A stretch of DNA of 64,000 bases from the NCBI RefSeq assembly GCF_033898525.1, contig NZ_JAXAFJ010000005.1:62001-126000 (forward strand), read 5' to 3'. The stretch comes from Flaviflagellibacter rhizophilus. GTDB lineage: Bacteria; Pseudomonadota; Alphaproteobacteria; Rhizobiales; Methylopilaceae. The position numbers and the translations under genes are program-made. Numbering within the stretch: the first letter of the stretch is position 1; each line of letters begins with the position of its first letter. The notes under the pieces were generated by a model. That model was given only the letters and a program-made list of their open reading frames with translations. It made no database searches and was not told the DNA's origin. Shown piece by piece: positions 43,743-52,968 of the stretch.

Positions 43743-44458
43743 GCGTGACATCGGATGAACTCGATCTCGCCGGTACGCCCTTCACGGTGCTGCCGGAAGG
43801 TGGCCTCTGGCACGATGCCGAGCGCATGCTGATCGTCGCCGACCTCCATCTGGAGAAGGGGTCCGCCTTCGCGGCACGCGGAAGGGGATTCCTGCCGCCC
43901 TATGACACCGCCGCTACTCTTGGTTTGCTCGGCAAGCTGATGGCCCGGCTGCAGCCGAAGCGGGTGCTGGCGCTTGGCGACAGCTTCCATGACAGCCGGG
44001 CGGGTGATCGCATCCGCCCCGAGGATGTCGAGACACTGTGCGGTTTACAGGTGGGACGCGACTGGCTCTGGATCGCTGGCAATCACGATCCCGAGCCGCC
44101 GTCCTGCGCGCGCGGTGAGTGGCTGCACGAGTTTAGGCTGGGAGACGTGGTGCTGCGGCATGAGCCGAGCGCAGGCCCCGCCGACGGTGAAATCGCGGGC
44201 CATCTTCACCCGGTCGCGAAGATCCGGGTGCGCGGCGCCAGCGTGCGGCGCCGCTGCGTGGCAACCGATGGCCGCCGTGCGATCCTGCCCGCATTCGGCG
44301 TCTATGCCGGAGGTCTCAATGTGCGCGACCGCGCCTTTGGCGGTCTCTTTCAACCAGGCGCCCTGTGCGCCTGGATGCTGGGCAACAGCAGCGTCTACCG
44401 CATGCCCGCCGAGAAGCTGGTGCCTGACAGCGGCGCACCGGCAGCGCGCCGCTTCTAG
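43739..44458 (+). CDS. pdeM: Ligase-associated DNA-damage-response endonuclease PdeM
   Basis: A 239-residue metallophosphoesterase of the PdeM/MPE group encoded with Lhr helicases. Metal-binding motifs are in order: VADLHLEKG, ALGDSFHD, IAGNHDP and EIAGHLHPVAKI. The family's manganese-dependent DNA endonuclease and phosphodiesterase activity fits the repair cluster. The start is either TTG at 43739, overlapping the helicase stop, or GTG at 43745. The tail after residue 215 is not conserved-looking. Confidence 0.94.
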   Translation: MSVTSDELDLAGTPFTVLPEGGLWHDAERMLIVADLHLEKGSAFAARGRGFLPPYDTAATLGLLGKLMARLQPKRVLALGDSFHDSRAGDRIRPEDVETLCGLQVGRDWLWIAGNHDPEPPSCARGEWLHEFRLGDVVLRHEPSAGPADGEIAGHLHPVAKIRVRGASVRRRCVATDGRRAILPAFGVYAGGLNVRDRAFGGLFQPGALCAWMLGNSSVYRMPAEKLVPDSGAPAARRF

Positions 44459-44461
44459 AGC

Positions 44462-46672
44462 CTAGCGGATCGGCCGCACCAGTTGGCTGGTGCTGACGCG
44501 GTTGGCGTTGACCGGGTGGTCCCATCCTTCCGGCGGTTCCGCCACGGTGTTGGCTTTTGCCGACAAGGGCTGTGCCTTCCACCCTGCGGCCTTCGACTGT
44601 GCGGTGGCAAGATCGCTGTTCGAAAGCTTGGTGGCCACCTGGTCGCGCTTTGCAGCGGCATCGCCGTCGCCCTGTTTTGCTGCGAGCGCGAACCACACAT
44701 AAGCCTGTGCGAGATCGGGCTTGCCGACGAGGCCGCGCGCCTCGACCACGCCCAGATTGTACTGGCTGTCCTTGAGGCCCAGCTCGGCGGCGCGGCTGAA
44801 CCAGCCATAGGCATCCTTCATGTTCGGCTTGCCCAGCCCGCCTTCGGCGTGCATCACGCCGAGATTGTGCATGGACTGGACGTTGCCGCTGGCGGCGGCC
44901 TGCTCGTAGAGCTGACGGGCGCCTGGGATGTCCTTGGGGACGCCGGTGCCTTTTTCCTTCAGGCTGCCGAGCAGGTACTGCGCCGGCGCAAGGCCTGCGC
45001 TGGCGGCGCGGCCCAGATGTTCGGCGGCACGTGTGGGATCGCGCGGAACGCCCCGGCCTTCGACAAGGCGAAGCGCCGTCTCGTAGAGGGCTGCCGGATC
45101 CCCGGCAGCTGTCCTGCGCTGAAGCGGCGTCAGGGTAGAGTCAGCCGGTGCCGGTGCCGGTGCCGGCGCTGCCTGCGCGGGCTCGGCGGGCATCAAGATC
45201 GGCGGGAGCGCCTCCTCCGGAACCGCAAGCCCGGCTGGCGGCTGCAGGTCGGTCGAAAGGGGCGGGACAGCGTCGAGCGCGGCCGGCTCAGTTGGCCGGT
45301 AACTCGAGGGCGCGCCGGCCTCTGCCGTGTTGAAGTCCTTCTCCGACTGCGGATCGAGGAGCATGGAGCCCTCATCGATTGGAGAACTGACCACCTGCTC
45401 CGGCGCCAGATTGCGGTTCAGCAGCGCCCACGCACCGCCGTAAGACGCTGCCAGGACCGCGATAGCGCCGCAGCCGAGCATCAGGCGCCGGCGCAGGGAG
45501 GTCTTGGCCGTAGTGGTCTTTGGCTTTGCAGCCTTCTTGACCTTCGTGGCGATTGGCGAGGTTGGTGCCACGGCTGCATCTTCAAGAAGCCTCGGCGCAT
45601 CGACGCTGCGGACATCCGGGGCAGGTGACGTGGCGGCCTGGCGTCGTGCGGCGGCGATGAAGGATCCGCGCTCCTGCGCGGCTATGAGGGGCGCGGTCGC
45701 GGAAGCCTCGCCGGGAGCAGGGCGGGGCAAACGCTCCGCGACAAGTTCAAGCGTCTCCCGCACGGCATCGAGCATGTCGCAGGTGCGGCGTTCGCTTGCC
45801 GTGCTGCCCGCCTTCAGGTCCGCGACGAGATGAGCCACATTCTCGATGCGGCCGGCGAGTGTTCCGCCAAGGGTTTCGAGGCTTGTTTCGATGGCGCGAG
45901 CGGCGCCCGCTTCCGCTGCCTGGGCGGTGGCGGCATGGGACTCGCGGATGGCCTGCATGATTTCGGAATGGCAGGCTTCGAGTGTCGCAAATCCCCGCGC
46001 GGTGGTCTGCTCGAAATGCGCGGCGAGGCGGCCAACGGCCTGCTCGACCGTTTCGTGCCCATGCTCGGGCAAGTGGGCGTGTTGGAGAATGGAGGCTTCC
46101 GGCTCGATCTGCTCGAAGGGCAACTCGACTTCGGCAGCAAGCGGCTCGACCGGAATTTCCGCGGTCACGGCTTCCGATGCAGCCGGGCTCCTGCTGGGGG
46201 CGCCGAAATAGCTGTCGATGGCGTCCACCTCGGTGGCCGCCGCCTGCGCAGAAAGGCTGTTCTGGCGTGCGATGATATCGGCGAGGGCAAGGTGGAGAGC
46301 CGGCCCGACGAAGTCTCGCGGAGCCTCTTCGGTGTCCTTCTCCAAGCCCGGCTCAACTGCGATGCCCGCGGCACCTTCCCGAGCCTTGCGGGCTTCGAGA
46401 CGGCGGTTCAGCATCTCCGCGAGCCCTACCGACTGAAGGGGAGGCTCGCCCGCCTTCACGCGGTCGAATTGCGCCGTGAGGCGGTTTAGGACAGGCGTAG
46501 AGCCGCCCTGCGGGACAGGGCTGTTGCCCGGCGGGTCCATGCGCCGCGCCGCCGGTGGCGTTTCCTGGTGGCGCAGCCAGTCGGACAGGCGCCGAGCCTC
46601 GCGTCCGCCCGTACCCGTGTTCGAAGCTGCGTCCGTGTTCTTCGTCATCTGCCCTCGCGCGCCGTCCGCCAT
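44462..46672 (-). CDS. PodJ-like membrane protein with Sel1 repeats
   Basis: A 736-residue protein. The N-terminal two thirds are low-complexity with Ala/Glu-rich coiled-coil stretches (about 220-330). One membrane helix near residue 430 (LGCGAIAVLAASYGGAWALL) splits it. After it come a Pro/Ala-rich linker and Sel1-type repeats near 530-690 (AALYETALRLVEGRGVPRDP, AQYLLGSLKEKGTGVPKDIP and similar). This layout recalls rhizobial PodJ-like polar localisation factors, whose Sel1 part faces the periplasm. The ATG at 46672 has a GGGCGGGG upstream; a longer frame to 46813 is possible but less likely. Confidence 0.75.
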   Translation of the reverse strand: MADGARGQMTKNTDAASNTGTGGREARRLSDWLRHQETPPAARRMDPPGNSPVPQGGSTPVLNRLTAQFDRVKAGEPPLQSVGLAEMLNRRLEARKAREGAAGIAVEPGLEKDTEEAPRDFVGPALHLALADIIARQNSLSAQAAATEVDAIDSYFGAPSRSPAASEAVTAEIPVEPLAAEVELPFEQIEPEASILQHAHLPEHGHETVEQAVGRLAAHFEQTTARGFATLEACHSEIMQAIRESHAATAQAAEAGAARAIETSLETLGGTLAGRIENVAHLVADLKAGSTASERRTCDMLDAVRETLELVAERLPRPAPGEASATAPLIAAQERGSFIAAARRQAATSPAPDVRSVDAPRLLEDAAVAPTSPIATKVKKAAKPKTTTAKTSLRRRLMLGCGAIAVLAASYGGAWALLNRNLAPEQVVSSPIDEGSMLLDPQSEKDFNTAEAGAPSSYRPTEPAALDAVPPLSTDLQPPAGLAVPEEALPPILMPAEPAQAAPAPAPAPADSTLTPLQRRTAAGDPAALYETALRLVEGRGVPRDPTRAAEHLGRAASAGLAPAQYLLGSLKEKGTGVPKDIPGARQLYEQAAASGNVQSMHNLGVMHAEGGLGKPNMKDAYGWFSRAAELGLKDSQYNLGVVEARGLVGKPDLAQAYVWFALAAKQGDGDAAAKRDQVATKLSNSDLATAQSKAAGWKAQPLSAKANTVAEPPEGWDHPVNANRVSTSQLVRPIR

Positions 46673-46926
46673 CGTCGCCCCGCCCTCAGGAATGCAGGTC
46701 AAAATTGCCGACAGGTCCGGCAATGAAGGTGCGGACACTCCGCGCCGGTCATGACCACGACCCAGGCGCCAGTTTTCCGCCGTCGTGGTAAACAGCGGGT
46801 TAAGGTTAAGCATCTCGAAACCATGCCGTGTATGCTGCGTTGCAATCCTGCCTGAAAGATCGGCCAGGCGCGTTGAACCTGCGCCCGCCTGTCTTCGTTG
46901 AAGCTTGACCCAACAAGGAGAGCGCC

Positions 46927-47334
46927 ATGCTCACCCGCATCCTCTTCGCTGCGCTTGCGCTGACGGCCGTATCCTTTCCCGCGAGCGCACAGGATCAGGC
47001 GGATGCCCGGTTCCAGCTGGAGCGCCGCGGCGACAACATCATTCGGCTCGATCGCCGCACCGGAACAATCTCCACGTGCACGGAGAGGAACGGCTCGCTC
47101 GATTGCCGCGCGAGCGCGGACGAACGCGCTGCCCTGCAGGAGGAGATCGACCGGCTCGCCGCCGAGGTGGATCGCTTGAAGGGCGGGACCGGCAAGGCGG
47201 AGGCGTCCGACGGCAAGTCCGTGACCCTCAAGCTGCCGTCGGAACAGGAGATCAACGGCGCGCTGGATTTCCTGCGCGAATGGGGCCAGCGAGCGGTGGA
47301 CGCCGTCCGGGCCCTGATCAACGGCAATGCCTGA
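46927..47334 (+). CDS. Small exported protein with coiled coil
   Basis: A 135-residue protein I do not recognise. There is a clear signal peptide (MLTRILFAALALTAVSFPASA, likely cut before QDQ). Then comes a short beta region with two Cys in STCTERNGSLDCRA that could form a disulfide, and a helical part EERAALQ-like heptads (DERAALQEEIDRLAAEVDRLK). The C-terminal helix carries LDFLREWGQRAVDAVRALI. A GGAG ribosome site precedes the ATG. It is coupled to yjbQ by a TGATG overlap. Confidence 0.65.
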   Translation: MLTRILFAALALTAVSFPASAQDQADARFQLERRGDNIIRLDRRTGTISTCTERNGSLDCRASADERAALQEEIDRLAAEVDRLKGGTGKAEASDGKSVTLKLPSEQEINGALDFLREWGQRAVDAVRALINGNA

Positions 47335-47786
47335 TGGGCTCTACCGGCGGTGAACTAAGAGCGCTGCACCGGGAACTCGACGCCGCCACCTCCGGAGAGG
47401 GGTTCACCGACATCACGCGGCCCGTGGCCGACTGGCTGTCGAAGATCGGCGCTGGGGTAGGGATGCTTACCCTCTTCGTGCGCCATACATCGGCATCCCT
47501 GACTGTTCAGGAGAACACCGATCCCGATGTGCAGGCGGATCTCGTCGACGTGCTAAGGCGTCTGGCTCCGGAAACCGCGCGCTACCGGCACGATCTCGAG
47601 GGCCGCGACGACATGCCGGCCCATATCCGGTCCATGCTGACGACGACGAGCCTGTCCGTGCCTGTCGCGGACGGCCGTGCGGTGCTTGGCACCTGGCAGG
47701 CGGTTTATCTTATCGAGCATCGGGCGCAGCCGCACCGCAGGCGGGTATTCATGATGTTCATGGGTGCGCTGGCGCACGGGACTTGA
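47334..47786 (+). CDS. yjbQ: Secondary thiamine-phosphate synthase family protein (YjbQ, UPF0047)
   Basis: A 150-residue protein of the YjbQ/UPF0047 family. Signature: FVRHTSASLTVQENTDPDVQADL at residues 46-68, then ARYRHDLEGRDDMPAHIRSMLTTTSLSVPV and LGTWQAVYLIEHR. Family members can make thiamine phosphate at a low rate, but their true role is uncertain. The ATG overlaps the preceding exported-protein gene by one base. The next gene's frame begins close behind. Confidence 0.93.
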   Translation: MGSTGGELRALHRELDAATSGEGFTDITRPVADWLSKIGAGVGMLTLFVRHTSASLTVQENTDPDVQADLVDVLRRLAPETARYRHDLEGRDDMPAHIRSMLTTTSLSVPVADGRAVLGTWQAVYLIEHRAQPHRRRVFMMFMGALAHGT

Positions 47787-47901
47787 ATGCATTCGGGGCT
47801 GGTTCTACGAACAGGGGCAGCAACCGCTGTCCGCTAGGCAAGCTGCGGTTGTCGCCGTTTCCCGGTCCTTGTCCCACGCTCACCTCCACACGGCAGGCCC
47901 G

Positions 47902-48570
47902 ATGCCCCAAGGTCACAGATTCATCATCGCAGACGATCACCCCCTGTTCCGGGGTGCCTTGCGGGCAGCGATCACGGGCTCCTTCCGCGATTGCAACATC
48001 GAGGAAGCGGGCTCGATCGAAGCTCTCGTCGCCGAACTGGAGAAGGGGCCCGAGACCGATCTGATCCTGCTCGACCTTTCCATGCCCGGCGTGCGTGGTT
48101 TTTCAGGGCTTCTCCTGCTGCGGGCGCAATATCCCGGCATTCCCGTGGTCGTGGTGTCAGCGCATGAAGAGCCGGAAGTGGTTCGCCGCTGCCTGGAGTT
48201 CGGTTCTTCGGGCTTCATCCCCAAGACCACCGATGTCGAGACCATGCGCAAGGCGCTTCAGACCATCCTGGTCGGCGGCACATGGACACCGCCCGATCTG
48301 AACCTGTCCACCTCCCCCGATGACGAAACGACTGCGCTTGTGCGGCGGCTGGCAACGCTGACGCCACAGCAGGTTCGGGTGCTGATGATGCTGTCGGAAG
48401 GCCTGCTGAACAAGCAGATCGCCTACGAGTTGTCGGTCTCCGAAGCGACCGTGAAGGCGCACGTTTCTGCGATCCTCCAGAAGCTGAACGTGGACAGCCG
48501 TACCCAGGCAGTCATCGCGGCCTCGCGCATCGAGGCGGGACAATGGCTGGGTAGCGCCGCCGACGAGTAG
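47902..48570 (+). CDS. LuxR-type response regulator (probable partner of the SSS kinase, CrbR-like)
   Basis: A 222-residue NarL/FixJ-type regulator. The receiver begins FIIADDHPLFRGALRAAI with the phosphoacceptor Asp in LILLDLSMPGVRGFSGLLLL. The C-terminal LuxR helix-turn-helix reads TPQQVRVLMMLSEGLLNKQIAYELSVSEATVKAHVSAILQKLN. It is convergent with, and directly abuts, the sensor kinase with a symporter domain; such kinases pair with LuxR regulators (CrbS/CrbR) that control acetyl-CoA synthetase. ATG at 47902 is chosen at the domain edge. Partnership is inferred from family and position. Confidence 0.88.
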   Translation: MPQGHRFIIADDHPLFRGALRAAITGSFRDCNIEEAGSIEALVAELEKGPETDLILLDLSMPGVRGFSGLLLLRAQYPGIPVVVVSAHEEPEVVRRCLEFGSSGFIPKTTDVETMRKALQTILVGGTWTPPDLNLSTSPDDETTALVRRLATLTPQQVRVLMMLSEGLLNKQIAYELSVSEATVKAHVSAILQKLNVDSRTQAVIAASRIEAGQWLGSAADE

Positions 48571-51500
48571 CTATTCGGCGGCCGAGCGAGCAAGGCGGTA
48601 TTGGCCGAGCAGCGCGCGCAGCGATGCCGGCCGCAACGGCTTGTGAAGCACGGTGATGCCGTCGCGGTTCGCCGCCTCCCGGACCGCCGCGCCGCGGTCG
48701 GCCGTGATGAGGATGGCTGGAATATCCCGTTCGATCTCACGCCGGATCTTGCCCACGGCCTCTATGCCGTCGCCATGATCGAGATGATAATCCGCGATGA
48801 CGACGTCGGGTGCGCCGAACTGCTGAAGTTTGAGCAGCGCGGCCTGCAGGGTGGGCGCCTCATGCACCACGCACCCCCATCCGGTCAGCAGGATCTGCAT
48901 CCCCTCCAGGATCGCCGGTTCATTGTCGATGCACAGGATGCGCATGCCCGTGAGAGCCAGGCCGGGAGGCGTGGCGCTTGCCGGTACCAGCAGCGTTTTC
49001 TCCTCCGGCGGCTCGGCGCGCGGCACCTCGACACGGAAAGATGACCCTCGCTCCGGCACCGAGTGCATCTTCAGCGGCAGATCGAGCACGCGGGTGATGC
49101 GTTCGACGATGGACAGGCCAAGCCCAAGCCCCGTGGCCACCCGGGCCCCCGATTCGAGCCGCTGGAATTCGCGGAAGATCAGCTTCTGCTTGCTGGGCGC
49201 GATGCCGAGCCCGGTGTCGCAGACCTCGACCACGAGCTTGCTGCCGCGCCGCCTGCACCCGACGAGAACCCGCCCGCGCGGCGTGTACTTCACGGCGTTG
49301 GAGACAAGGTTCTGCAGGACCCGGCGAAGCAGCCTGCGGTCCGTCGTCACCCAGTAGCTTCCGCCGCTAATAGTCAGCCTCAGGTCCTTGGCGGTAGCGA
49401 GAGGCGTGAATTCCAGTTCCAGTGCACGAAGCACGTCGCCCAACTGGAAGGTGCTGATGTCGGGCTTCAGCGCACCGGCATCGAGCCGCGAGATATCGAG
49501 AAGGGTGGAGAAGATCTCTTCGACGGACTGGAGCGCGGCATCGATGTTGCCGACAAGGCCCTGGTTCGGCCCGTTGTCTGCCCGCTCGGCAAGACTGGAC
49601 ACGTAGAGGCGCGCCGCGTTCAACGGCTGCAGGATGTCGTGGCTGGCAGCGGCCAGGAAGCGTGTCTTGGAGAAGTTGGCGGTGTCGGCCGCAGCCTTCG
49701 CGCGGGAAAGTTCCTGGTTCAGGTGCACGAGTTCGCGCGTGCGTTCATTGACGCGTTCTTCCAGCGCGCGCTCGGCCTCCACGGTTTCCGTCACGTCTGT
49801 GAAGGTGCCGACCAGTCCACCGTCGGGCATGCCGTCTATGCGTGTTTCGATGACGCGGTTCGTCGGAAAAACCACCGTGCGATACACGCCTGCACGTCCG
49901 GAGATCCGCTCCATCCGCTCGGCGAGGTGCTCATCCACGCTGCCGGGCCCGTAGATGCCCCGCACCGCGATGGACCGCATGATGGCATCGACCGGCGTCC
50001 CAACCTTCAGCAGTTCAGGGGGAATGCTGAAGATGCGGGCGTATTCGCGATTCCAGCAGACGAGGGTCATGTCCTGATCGAGCACGACCATGCCGTGATG
50101 GGCATGGTCCATCGCCGTCTGGAGCAGGTCGCGGGAGTATTGCAGGGCCATGGACGCGTCATCGAGCAGCTTGATGGCGCCTGTCTTGCTCATGGCGCCG
50201 TGGCGCAGAAGAAGAGACAGCACTAGGCGAGACGACGAGGTGCCGATCGCGCCTGCGAGGAGATGCTCGGCATAGCGCAGCAGATGGACGTCTGCCTTGT
50301 CGCTGTCCGCCAGTTCCGTATTGCGCTTCTGCTCGAAAGCGCGAAGAGCTTCATCGACGGCGCCTTCCCCGAGGTAGCGGCCGAGCGTCTGCCGCAATTG
50401 GCCGACGCTTACCGGCGCGTGCCAGCCGCGGAAGCTCTGGGCCATGTCGGCATCGCTGTTGCCGATGAAGGCGTTTGCCTGCAGCCGCTCCAGGGGGGAG
50501 GGAGTGGTGCTGAGCGACCCCGCGACATAGGCAAACAGGTTGACGGCGAGGCTCCAGAAAACCCCGTTCACCAGGGGATCGATGTTTAGCCCGAACAGCG
50601 CCTGCGGCCGCAGCCAACCGAGCCCGAGTGGACCTTCGGAGAGCATATGATCGCCGAGGAGGTTCGGCCCGAGGCTGGGGAGCAGAAGCGTGTAGGCCCA
50701 GACCGCCAGCCCGCCACCGATCGCCAGCAGCGCCCCACGTGCCGTTGCCCGCCTCCAGATCATGCCGCCAAAGAAGGCCGGGGCGAACTGCGCGATAGCC
50801 GCAAAGGAGATCAGTCCGGTCTGGACCAGCGGCCGGGTTGTCGCAAACCCCTGGTAGGCGAAGGCCAGCAGCAGGATGCTCAGGATCGACAGCCTCCGCA
50901 TCACCAGCAGGAAGCCACGGACATCATCGATCTCCCGCTTCTGGCGGCGCACCATCAGCGGGAAGACAAGGTTGTTCGACACCATGATCGCGAGCGCGAC
51001 TGCTTCAACGATCACCATCGTCGTTGCGGCTGAAAGGCCGCCGACGAAGGCCACCATGGCGATGGAGTTTGCGCCAGCGCTCAGCGGCAGCGTCACGACG
51101 TAGAGATCGGGAGAGGTGGAGCCATCCCCGAACATCAACATGCCTCCGATCGCCAAAGGCACGACGAAGAGGTTGATGGCGATCATGTAGATCGGCACGA
51201 GCCACGCCGCGTACCGCATCTCCCGCTCGCCCGTGTTCTCCACGATGGTCACGTGGAACTGGCGCGGCAGCAATATGGTGCCGGCAACCGAGATCAGCGC
51301 TACGGCCACCCAGATGGACGGACGGGGCATCTGCTCGAAGGGACCCAGCAAGTTCACGAACGCGGCGCGTTCGATGAGATCGTCCGGTCCGTTGAACATG
51401 AACCAGGTGACGAAGATGCCCACCGTGAGAAAGGCGAGCAGCTTCAGCACGGACTCCATCGCGACGGCGAGCATCAGGCCATGCTGGCTTTCGGACGCGT

Positions 51501-52044
51501 TCACGCGCCGGGTGCCGAACAGGATTGCGAAGACGGCGAGGACAAGCGCGACCACGAGGGGAAGATCGGCGCTGAGGGTCGCCGGCTGCACGCCTTCCTT
51601 CTCGAGCATGGCTCCGACCACCTGCGAGATGGCTCGCAGCTGAACCGAGATATACGGCACGACCCCGATCACCGCGCCAATGGTGACCAAGGTGGCAAGG
51701 CTCTGGCTTTTGCCGTAGCGCGCGGAGATGAAGTCCGCCACGGAGGTGATGTTCTGGGACCGCGCGATCCTCGCCAGCCGGGTGAGAAGCGGCGAGCCGA
51801 GCGCGAAGACAAGGATGGGCCCGACATAGAGAGCCGAGAACTCCAGCCCGTGCCGCACCGCCAGCCCTATGGACCCGAAGAAGGTCATGGCCGTGCAGTA
51901 GACCGCGATGGAGAAGGAGAAGATGAACGGGCGCGCGCGGCCGGTCATCCACGACGGCCTCTTGCGGTCACCGAAGGTTGCGACCGCGAAGAGGAGGCCG
52001 AAATAGAAGAGCGTTGCCGTGACCACAGCCCAGCTGTGCAGCAT
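48571..52044 (-). CDS. Hybrid sensor kinase with sodium/solute symporter N-domain (CrbS-like)
   Basis: A 1157-residue protein. The first ~500 residues form an SLC5-type symporter region of about 13 helices (e.g. RHGLEFSALYVGPILVFALGSPLL). A linker with a PAS domain follows (about 640-750). HisKA has its His in FLAAASHDILQPLNAARLY, and HATPase_c carries NLVSNAVKYTPRGRV and GLGLGLSIV. A C-terminal receiver has ILCIDNEPAILEGM and the Asp in VVIADYHLDHGDG. CrbS-type kinases control acetate use in other proteobacteria; the substrate here is not known. The neighbouring LuxR regulator is the likely output. Confidence 0.9.
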   Translation of the reverse strand: MLHSWAVVTATLFYFGLLFAVATFGDRKRPSWMTGRARPFIFSFSIAVYCTAMTFFGSIGLAVRHGLEFSALYVGPILVFALGSPLLTRLARIARSQNITSVADFISARYGKSQSLATLVTIGAVIGVVPYISVQLRAISQVVGAMLEKEGVQPATLSADLPLVVALVLAVFAILFGTRRVNASESQHGLMLAVAMESVLKLLAFLTVGIFVTWFMFNGPDDLIERAAFVNLLGPFEQMPRPSIWVAVALISVAGTILLPRQFHVTIVENTGEREMRYAAWLVPIYMIAINLFVVPLAIGGMLMFGDGSTSPDLYVVTLPLSAGANSIAMVAFVGGLSAATTMVIVEAVALAIMVSNNLVFPLMVRRQKREIDDVRGFLLVMRRLSILSILLLAFAYQGFATTRPLVQTGLISFAAIAQFAPAFFGGMIWRRATARGALLAIGGGLAVWAYTLLLPSLGPNLLGDHMLSEGPLGLGWLRPQALFGLNIDPLVNGVFWSLAVNLFAYVAGSLSTTPSPLERLQANAFIGNSDADMAQSFRGWHAPVSVGQLRQTLGRYLGEGAVDEALRAFEQKRNTELADSDKADVHLLRYAEHLLAGAIGTSSSRLVLSLLLRHGAMSKTGAIKLLDDASMALQYSRDLLQTAMDHAHHGMVVLDQDMTLVCWNREYARIFSIPPELLKVGTPVDAIMRSIAVRGIYGPGSVDEHLAERMERISGRAGVYRTVVFPTNRVIETRIDGMPDGGLVGTFTDVTETVEAERALEERVNERTRELVHLNQELSRAKAAADTANFSKTRFLAAASHDILQPLNAARLYVSSLAERADNGPNQGLVGNIDAALQSVEEIFSTLLDISRLDAGALKPDISTFQLGDVLRALELEFTPLATAKDLRLTISGGSYWVTTDRRLLRRVLQNLVSNAVKYTPRGRVLVGCRRRGSKLVVEVCDTGLGIAPSKQKLIFREFQRLESGARVATGLGLGLSIVERITRVLDLPLKMHSVPERGSSFRVEVPRAEPPEEKTLLVPASATPPGLALTGMRILCIDNEPAILEGMQILLTGWGCVVHEAPTLQAALLKLQQFGAPDVVIADYHLDHGDGIEAVGKIRREIERDIPAILITADRGAAVREAANRDGITVLHKPLRPASLRALLGQYRLARSAAE

Positions 52045-52159
52045 TTTGTTTCATGAACTCCACGGGGAACTAACCCCTACCAGTCGGCCATCTTCACCGC
52101 CAGATGAACGGTAGCGAACCAAACGCGTCCGCGCGTGTTGTGCTCACGGAGGTGCCGAC

Positions 52160-52900
52160 ATGGGCCAGCGCACGCAGAAACTTGTGATCGCCACCTTGCT
52201 GGTGGCTGCTTCGGCAATGGCCATGCCTGCGGTCTCGCGTGCGGAAAGCCCGCTCGATTTCTTCTTCAACCAGCATCGCCGGGCCAACGCGGCCCAGGAA
52301 GCCCCGCCGCAGGCGGCGCCGCCACCGCGCAGGGGTTTTTTCGAAGGCTTCTTCGAGGCTCCGCGCGTGCAGCGCGCGCCCCGCATATCGCGGCCCGCGC
52401 AGCCCCGGCCAGCCCCCGTCGAGACCGCGAGCTACCGGGGCGATCTTGAGCGCGTGGTGTGCCGCCGCGTGTGCGACGGCAAGGAGATCGCGCTGGGCAT
52501 TCTGCCGGAGAGCAAGAACCATGGCGACCAGGAAGCGATGTGCCAGGCCGCCGGACACGGTCTCGCGACCGAACTGGTCGTGCAGGACTTCACGCCCGGA
52601 GCAGGCTTCACGCCTCTGGTCGCTTCAGCGCCAGTCAAGGAAGGACGCGCCGCTGCCTCCGACACGGCGGTCTCCGCAGAGGCTGCCGATCAGTGCGCAT
52701 CGGCAAGCGCGGCCAGCGATTTCATGGTGCCGCTGCTAAACGATGCCACGCTTCGGCGCGGCGACATCGTAGCCACCGCCGACGGCTTCAAGACTTTCGT
52801 GGGACGCGGATCGCCGCCTTTCAAGGATAGCGATTTTGTGGATCCGGAAGACAAGAGGTTGCCGAAAGAGGTGCGCTCACTGCAGATCGCCACCCGCTAG
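52160..52900 (+). CDS. DUF2865-like exported protein
   Basis: A 246-residue protein with a signal peptide (core LVIATLLVAASAMAMPAVSRA) and a Pro/Arg-rich low-complexity stretch (50-90). The following region carries VVCRRVCDGKEIALGILPESKNHGDQEAMCQAAG, which resembles the Cys-bearing C-R-x-C-D-G and C-Q motifs of DUF2865. LRRGDIVATADGFKTFVGRGSPPFKDSDF closes it, similar to the family's terminal G-R-G-x-P-F segment. Four Cys suggest two disulfides in the periplasm. A CGGAGG ribosome site precedes the ATG. Function unknown. Confidence 0.65.
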   Translation: MGQRTQKLVIATLLVAASAMAMPAVSRAESPLDFFFNQHRRANAAQEAPPQAAPPPRRGFFEGFFEAPRVQRAPRISRPAQPRPAPVETASYRGDLERVVCRRVCDGKEIALGILPESKNHGDQEAMCQAAGHGLATELVVQDFTPGAGFTPLVASAPVKEGRAAASDTAVSAEAADQCASASAASDFMVPLLNDATLRRGDIVATADGFKTFVGRGSPPFKDSDFVDPEDKRLPKEVRSLQIATR

Positions 52901-52968
52901 GTCTGCTTGCGGTTGCGCGCCGCCAGATCCGGCGCAACAATGCCCCGCACATCGCAGGGGGCCTCTTA

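Noticed and set aside
46874..46899. TGAAC-N17-CGTT upstream of the exported gene at 46927
   Set aside because: Resembles an EcfG promoter but lacks the first conserved G; too weak to annotate with only one gene supporting it.
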